DNA of 64,000 nt from Paenibacillus auburnensis (GTDB taxonomy: Bacteria > Bacillota > Bacilli > Paenibacillales > Paenibacillaceae): assembly GCF_927798115.1 (NCBI RefSeq), contig NZ_CAKMMG010000002.1, positions 310,001 through 374,000 on the forward strand, written 5' to 3'. Positions within the stretch are counted from its first letter, which is position 1. The number at the start of each line of letters is the position of its first letter. Both the position numbers and the translations under genes were made by a program. The notes beneath the pieces were generated by a model. The model searched no databases and was not told the DNA's origin. It saw only the letters and a list, made by a program, of their open reading frames with translations. Shown here piece after piece: positions 59,522-64,000 of this stretch.

Positions 59522-61579
59522 TTACTGAATCGTGATGATATCCTTGTCGCCGATAACAACCTTGCCCGGCTTTTTCAAGGTAACCGTAGATCCTTCTGGC
59601 AGATTGGAGAAGATGACCGGTGAAATTACGGAAGGCGCATTGGCTTTCACATACTCCAGATCCACTTCCATAATCGGCTGTCCGGCTGCCACCAGGTCGC
59701 CTTCTTCGACAAGAACCGTAAATCCTTGACCCTTCAGCTTCACTGTATTTACGCCAATGTGTACAAGTACTTCCTTGCCGCCGTCGGACATAATGCCGAT
59801 CGCATGCTTGCTTGGGAATACATTGAATACTTTACCGTATACCGGCGAAGCAATTTTGCCGTCATTGGACAGGAAGGCGAAGCCGTCGCCTGTCATTTTT
59901 TGCGAGAAGACAGCGTCAGGAACCTGCGTGATATCAAGCAGCTCGCCATTAACCGGAGATACAATGTCCTCTGGAATGATCGCTGTTCCTTGTTCGCCTG
60001 CTGCTTTTTCAAGCTCAGGCTGCGGGGCAGCCGGGGCAGGAGAAGGTGTTCTGCCGTTCATAACATCCTGAATCTGCGATTTAATGGTATCGGAACGGGT
60101 TCCGAAAATCGCCTGAACGTTGTTTCCGACTTCAAGCACCCCAGAAGCGCCCAGTTTCTTCAGACGGTTCTTATCGACACCCGCTTTATCCTTAACCTCA
60201 ACCCGGAGACGGGTGATGCATGCATCCAGATGCGTGATGTTCTCTTTGCCGCCTAGTGCAGAGAGAATATTGCGCGGCAGATCGTCACCGCTTGTAGAGA
60301 CGGTTGCTCCATCCGTTTCGTCCGCATCATCAGAAGGATCTTCACGGCCCGGAGTTTTGAGGTTGAACTTGCGGATAACGAAGCGGAATCCGAAGTAGTA
60401 AATTACAGCAATCACCAGACCTACCGGAATAACCAGCCACCAAGCTGTACGGTTCGGGATAATACCGAACAATACATAGTCGATGAAACCGCCGGAGAAG
60501 GTCATCCCGATCTTCACATTCAGGATGTGCATGGTCATAAAGGACAATCCGGCAAAAATCGCATGTACTGCAAACAACAGCGGTGCAACAAACAGGAATG
60601 AGAATTCCAGCGGCTCCGTAATCCCTGTCAGGAAGGAAGTGAGCGCTGCAGATACCATCAAGCTTCCGACAACTTTTTTGTGCTCGGGTCTGGCTTCATG
60701 GTAAATCGCCAGTGCCGCTGCCGGCAGACCGAACATCATGAACGGATATTTACCAGTTGTGAAGGTACCCGCTGTGAATTCTACACCGTCACGCAGCTGC
60801 TGCATGAAGATCCGCTGGTCCCCGCGGACCAAGTTGCCGGCTTTATCAATGTAGCTTCCGAATTCATACCAGAATGGCGAGTAGAAAATGTGATGCAGAC
60901 CGAAAGGAATCAAGGAACGCTCAATGACCCCGAAAATGAAGGCCGAAAGCGTCAGATTCGTGTTGATCATACTCTGCGACACATAGTTCAGGCCATGCTG
61001 GATTGGCGGCCAAATGATCGTCAGTGCAAGACCGAGGATCAGTGAGGTTACAGCCGTCATAATCGGCACAAACCGTTTTCCTGCAAAGAAGCCTAAGTAC
61101 GACGGCAGCTCAATGCGGAAGAACCGCTTGTACATAGACGCTGCCAGTATCCCGACGAGGATACCGCCGAACACACCGGTCTGCAGGGTTGGAATCCCCA
61201 GGACGCTGGCATAAGCAAAGTCCTGCTTGCTCAGCACCCATTCATTGATTCCAAGCACGGTACCCATCGTCACGTTCATGACCAGGAAACCGATAATTGC
61301 TGCGAGTCCGGCTACCCCTTCACCGCCGGCAAGCCCGATGGCTACCCCGACTGCAAACAGGAGTGACAGGTTACTAAAGACAATTTGTCCTGAGTTCATC
61401 AATACATTAGCAATGGCTTGAACCACATCGTTTTCCAATGCCGGTACATATTGAAGGAAGTCAGGGTTAACCAGCATATTGCCGATTCCGAGCAGCAGAC
61501 CCGCCGCAGGCAGAATTGCTACAGGAAGCATCAGAGCCTTACCGACTCTCTGCAAAACGCCAAACAACTTTTTGAACAT
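59522..61579 (-). CDS. ptsG: Glucose-specific PTS enzyme IICBA, PtsG
   Basis: The 685-residue glucose permease in the order EIIC (about 1-420), EIIB (about 455-535) and EIIA (about 560-685). EIIC has about ten membrane segments. EIIB has the phospho-Cys in [17 protein letters not shown] has the His in [10 protein letters not shown] and the EIIA-glc fold. It phosphorylates glucose during uptake. ATG at 61579 with AAGGAAGTG upstream; the upstream frame to 61720 lies in the leader. Expression is controlled by the GlcT-type antiterminator, whose gene lies just upstream. Confidence 0.96.
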   Translation of the reverse strand: MFKKLFGVLQRVGKALMLPVAILPAAGLLLGIGNMLVNPDFLQYVPALENDVVQAIANVLMNSGQIVFSNLSLLFAVGVAIGLAGGEGVAGLAAIIGFLVMNVTMGTVLGINEWVLSKQDFAYASVLGIPTLQTGVFGGILVGILAASMYKRFFRIELPSYLGFFAGKRFVPIMTAVTSLILGLALTIIWPPIQHGLNYVSQSMINTNLTLSAFIFGVIERSLIPFGLHHIFYSPFWYEFGSYIDKAGNLVRGDQRIFMQQLRDGVEFTAGTFTTGKYPFMMFGLPAAALAIYHEARPEHKKVVGSLMVSAALTSFLTGITEPLEFSFLFVAPLLFAVHAIFAGLSFMTMHILNVKIGMTFSGGFIDYVLFGIIPNRTAWWLVIPVGLVIAVIYYFGFRFVIRKFNLKTPGREDPSDDADETDGATVSTSGDDLPRNILSALGGKENITHLDACITRLRVEVKDKAGVDKNRLKKLGASGVLEVGNNVQAIFGTRSDTIKSQIQDVMNGRTPSPAPAAPQPELEKAAGEQGTAIIPEDIVSPVNGELLDITQVPDAVFSQKMTGDGFAFLSNDGKIASPVYGKVFNVFPSKHAIGIMSDGGKEVLVHIGVNTVKLKGQGFTVLVEEGDLVAAGQPIMEVDLEYVKANAPSVISPVIFSNLPEGSTVTLKKPGKVVIGDKDIITIQ

Positions 61580-61622
61580 TGAGGTCACTTCCTTAATCAA
61601 ATTTCTTCCCAAACAAAACGCC

Positions 61623-61727
61623 AAAAAAGGCATGAGCAATACAGCATACAGGTTGCCTTCTAACACTAAAGTTAGATTACCCCGACTTAGGGGATTACAA
61701 CCATAAATACTGTAAATCACTCATGCC
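61623..61727 (-). terminator. ptsG leader terminator
   Basis: On the minus strand GGCATGAG (5' arm, 61720-61727) and TACAG pair with CTGTA and CTCATGCC, the last followed by TTTTTT at 61623-61628. The loop between the arms is about 60 bases and contains further small folds. It overlaps the RAT site, as in GlcT-controlled leaders. Confidence 0.85.
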
Positions 61728-61745
61728 TGATCGTATCAGTTACAC
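61713..61745 (-). promoter_or_regulatory. Ribonucleic antiterminator (RAT) target of the GlcT-type regulator
   Basis: On the minus strand the RNA reads AACTGATACGATCAGGCATG, forming a small stem (CTGAT/ATCAG) that overlaps the first arm of the terminator. Its TACTGAT-like start resembles RAT elements bound by SacY/LicT/GlcT proteins. Binding by the upstream-encoded BglG-type regulator would block the terminator and allow ptsGHI. Confidence 0.8.
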
Positions 61746-61776
61746 GTTGGTATTCTGTTCATGGATAACAGGGTTC

Positions 61777-61805
61777 ATTGTAGCATCGATAATTTAAAGT
61801 TGCAA
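61777..61805 (-). promoter_or_regulatory. ptsG promoter
   Basis: Minus-strand TTGCAA (61800-61805), 17-base spacer, TACAAT (61777-61782). It gives a leader of about 190 bases containing the RAT and terminator. Confidence 0.85.
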
Positions 61806-61870
61806 GCATGATTTTGAATAAAATGATTTTTATACATTAACCCCAAAAAAAGTCTTTGTGGCATCAGTGC

Positions 61871-62749
61871 TTACCGCTCTTGCTCCATATCCGCCTCATC
61901 CTCTTTCTTCTGGGCCAGGCGCTGCAAATGAATCGTCAGATAGCTTACTTCTGCCGGATATACCGGAATGCGGACCCGTTGTTCAATGACCTTGGTCAGC
62001 TTCCAGGCAAGCATGTACATTTCCGGATACTCACGCTTCATCAGACCGTCCAGAGAGGAGGTTTCCCGCACTGTTTCACCGCGGCGCAGCCTTTCCAGCA
62101 CGAAACGCAGATGGGTGACCAGCCTTGAATAATCCAGCGAATCACGCGGAACACGGTAATTCAAATTATCTTCCACCAGGCTCACTAAATCTCCGATCAG
62201 CAGCGAATGCTGCTTCACCTCTGAGATATCCCGGTTGCTGAGCGCACTGACAATATGCAGGGCAACGAAACCAATCTCATCCACCGGCAAAGTTACCGCC
62301 ATTATCTCGTTAATCCTCTCTATCGCATACTCCGCCAGCCTGTATTCTTCCGGATAAATTTCTTTGGTCTCATACAGAAAAGGATTGTGAATCGCGATAT
62401 TCTGCTCATTACGGCGAATGGCAAATGAAATATGATCTGTAAGTGCAATATGGATGTGTTCATTGAGCGGCTGACTGCTGCTCTGAATAATATGCAGCAC
62501 GATTTCCTGCACAACCTCAATGAGCTTCTCGTCTACCTGGGGAACCAGCTGCTTATACTGTTCCTGTTCCTCCTGGTTGCGGAGAATAAACATCTTCTCC
62601 ACGGAGGACAGATTGATCTTGTCACGGCTTTTACGGTTAAACCCGATTCCCTTGCCAATCACGACGACCTCGGCATATTGGGGGTGCTGGGCAATAATTA
62701 CATTGTTATTGAGAACCTTGGCCACTGTTATGCTGCCCAATTCTGACAC
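61871..62749 (-). CDS. glcT: BglG-family transcription antiterminator, GlcT-like
   Basis: A 292-residue antiterminator. Residues 1-about 58 are the RNA-binding CAT domain (SITVAKVLNNNVIIA, then GIGFNRKSRDKI). Two PRD domains follow, with His in LTDHISFAIRR and HNPFLYETKEIYPEEY (PRD1) and later in VTHLRFVLERL and YLTIHLQRL (PRD2). Phosphorylation of the PRD His by PTS proteins sets its activity: glucose uptake leaves it active. Adjacent ptsG and its RAT site identify it as GlcT-like. AAAGAGGTG precedes the ATG; the promoter TTGATG-18-TATAAT lies at 62811-62840. Confidence 0.95.
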   Translation of the reverse strand: MSELGSITVAKVLNNNVIIAQHPQYAEVVVIGKGIGFNRKSRDKINLSSVEKMFILRNQEEQEQYKQLVPQVDEKLIEVVQEIVLHIIQSSSQPLNEHIHIALTDHISFAIRRNEQNIAIHNPFLYETKEIYPEEYRLAEYAIERINEIMAVTLPVDEIGFVALHIVSALSNRDISEVKQHSLLIGDLVSLVEDNLNYRVPRDSLDYSRLVTHLRFVLERLRRGETVRETSSLDGLMKREYPEMYMLAWKLTKVIEQRVRIPVYPAEVSYLTIHLQRLAQKKEDEADMEQER

Positions 62750-62810
62750 CTCTTTTACTTCTGAATACCTGTTTCTTCGAGCAGCCTGTCTATCCTAGCA
62801 GCATGTGTAG

Positions 62811-62840
62811 ATTATACTTGAGCTACCATCATAACATCAA
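62811..62840 (-). promoter_or_regulatory. glcT promoter
   Basis: Minus-strand TTGATG (62835-62840), 18-base spacer, TATAAT (62811-62816), about 60 bases before the glcT start. Confidence 0.75.
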
Positions 62841-62873
62841 GAATCGGTTATTAGAAGAGTGCCGGGAGAGCAG

Positions 62874-64000
62874 TCATTTTACACGGAAGGTTCTTCCGCA
62901 ATATTTGTAGACCAGGAAAAGAGCAATCCCCATATAGGCTGCTGCTGTCAGTAGTACAGTCACGGCGAAATACGCTGGTGTACTCTGGAACTGCATACAA
63001 ATGATCCCTGCCGCTAAGATAATGCTGTTGACGATGCTGAAGAACGGATTCTTCACATTCAGCTCTGTACTGTAAGGCTGGAAGATATAGTACATAAACA
63101 AATGATGCACCGAGAAGAACAATGACAACCCGAGAATCGTTCCGCAGACAGCAAGGGCTTCCGCCGCACCCCAGGTCTCTCCGGACAAAAGAATCAGCAG
63201 ATTCAAGGCCAGACAGATGGCCACAGCCGGAATCAGATTAAGCCCGCTGATGCGGAGCAGACGAATGCGGAAATTAGTGAGAATAGCCGACCGCTCCCGG
63301 TAAAACCCGTAACGCAGCAAACTAAGATCACAGTTGAAGAACATCGCCTTACAGACCCTCTCCCCGATGGAACAAAAATTCATAATGATAATAAATGCAG
63401 GCAAACCACCGATCAAATAACGGGCCAGCTTCGCGAACAAATCCGGTGTGGAGAACTGTAACAGCAGCCCGGCGGCAAAAAGCGCCCCTATAATCACCAA
63501 ACGCCGTTTAACAGGCTCCACCAGAAAACGCCGATGCCGTGAAAAGAAGATCGCGTTCAAGTAAGCATAACCGTTCTTTCCCGCAAATTGATCACGCCGA
63601 AGCTGCTCTGCCGTGAAGTCCTGCTCCTTGGTCTCTACTTGTTTCTGGTTTGCCTCTCTCATCATCCGTCCCATATCAAGCAGCGGATCATCAATTTTGG
63701 TCACCGCATCGACTGCGTTCCGGTACCCCGGGTATCTGGCAATATAAACTGCCGAGATCGTCCCTAATAAGAGCAGCGCCAGACTCATCGGCAGATTAAA
63801 TAACATGGCGTCCATATCCAGCAAGGCATTTCCTGTGTAGAGAGGCGCGTAAGCAAGCAGATAGCCAGCTCCAATTACAATCCAGACCAGGGCCGTCTGT
63901 TTAACCAGCACGATTGCCTTGCGGTCAAAAATCCACAAATGCAGCGCTTCCGCGGCTGTCCGCCAGAGTGTCAGCAGCAGGGACAGCAGCAGACCATGCC
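62874..64000 (-). CDS. Polytopic membrane protein, 5' part cut by the window edge
   Basis: An open frame of at least 375 residues that continues upstream without a stop to the right edge. It has about seven to eight hydrophobic segments in its C-terminal part, one cytoplasmic charged region (MGRMMREANQKQVETKEQD) and basic loops. No motif I can name. The TTG at 63938 is a codon inside the frame, not a supported start: the preceding codons are open and hydrophobic (LLLSLLLTLW). ABC-type exporter permease is one possibility; not proven. It does not share a direction break with glcT. Confidence 0.7.
   Translation of the reverse strand, partial: HGLLLSLLLTLWRTAAEALHLWIFDRKAIVLVKQTALVWIVIGAGYLLAYAPLYTGNALLDMDAMLFNLPMSLALLLLGTISAVYIARYPGYRNAVDAVTKIDDPLLDMGRMMREANQKQVETKEQDFTAEQLRRDQFAGKNGYAYLNAIFFSRHRRFLVEPVKRRLVIIGALFAAGLLLQFSTPDLFAKLARYLIGGLPAFIIIMNFCSIGERVCKAMFFNCDLSLLRYGFYRERSAILTNFRIRLLRISGLNLIPAVAICLALNLLILLSGETWGAAEALAVCGTILGLSLFFSVHHLFMYYIFQPYSTELNVKNPFFSIVNSIILAAGIICMQFQSTPAYFAVTVLLTAAAYMGIALFLVYKYCGRTFRVK

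Noticed and set aside
1..64000. CRISPR arrays, tRNA/rRNA genes, insertion sequences
   Set aside because: No regular spaced repeats, no tRNA- or rRNA-like stretches and no transposase frames were seen on reading through.

Overview
The window looks like a chromosomal segment of a spore-forming Gram-positive bacterium, most likely Paenibacillus or a close relative. The support is Spo0E and spore-coat genes, a B. subtilis-like glcT-ptsG-ptsH-ptsI block, a T-box in front of pheS, strong GGAGG-type ribosome binding sites, GTG/TTG starts, and Paenibacillus-style YesM/YesN regulators and glycosidases. I see no rRNA, tRNA, insertion sequence, prophage or CRISPR array.

Left part (1-15.3 kb, mostly minus strand). 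A cobalamin-biosynthesis operon (cobJ-cbiX fusion, cbiJ, cbiC, cbiD) lies behind a cobalamin riboswitch with its own terminator. Next come a HTH regulator with an unusual C-terminal domain, a GH51 arabinofuranosidase (abfA) with a small Cys-rich partner, a divergent peptide-deformylase-like gene, a 5'-3' exonuclease, an ArsC/Spx-like protein, an RluA pseudouridine synthase, a PduO-type adenosyltransferase, a Spo0E-like protein, an alaT/alaR-like pair and two coat genes.

Middle part (15.3-31.3 kb). Two flavoproteins are followed by a solute-binding lipoprotein translationally coupled to a chemoreceptor. A CitA/DcuS-type two-component pair sits beside an MFS transporter, and then come a zinc-ribbon protein, a 26-residue membrane peptide, a DUF350 protein and mutS2. 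A YvlD-like membrane protein, a diguanylate cyclase and a CuA-like lipoprotein follow.

Xylose and translation/division region (31.3-46.3 kb, minus strand). xylFGH is preceded by a sugar-binding sensor, a YesM-type kinase and a YesN-type regulator. This matches the XylFII-LytS-YesN three-component scheme known from Clostridium. Probable CcpA (cre) sites lie at both promoters. Upstream are zapA with a very long coiled-coil extension, pheT, a small membrane ORF inserted between pheT and pheS, and pheS with its T-box and a near-consensus promoter.

Right part (46.4-64 kb). A large secreted repeat protein precedes a YknXYZ/MacAB-type exporter. A PAS-GGDEF protein, a cytoplasmic type I pullulanase with a C-terminal CBM41-like module, and the glucose PTS block follow. 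In the PTS block, ptsG is preceded by a GlcT-type antiterminator target overlapping a terminator. The window ends in a truncated polytopic membrane protein.

The items most worth a second look are the ZapA-giant coiled-coil fusion, the CobJ-CbiX-His-tail fusion, the secreted repeat protein tied to the exporter, the solute-binding protein/chemoreceptor pair, the complete xylose sensing-uptake locus, and the small membrane ORFs. All coordinates and motifs were read by eye. Domain names come from recognising family motifs, not from a search.
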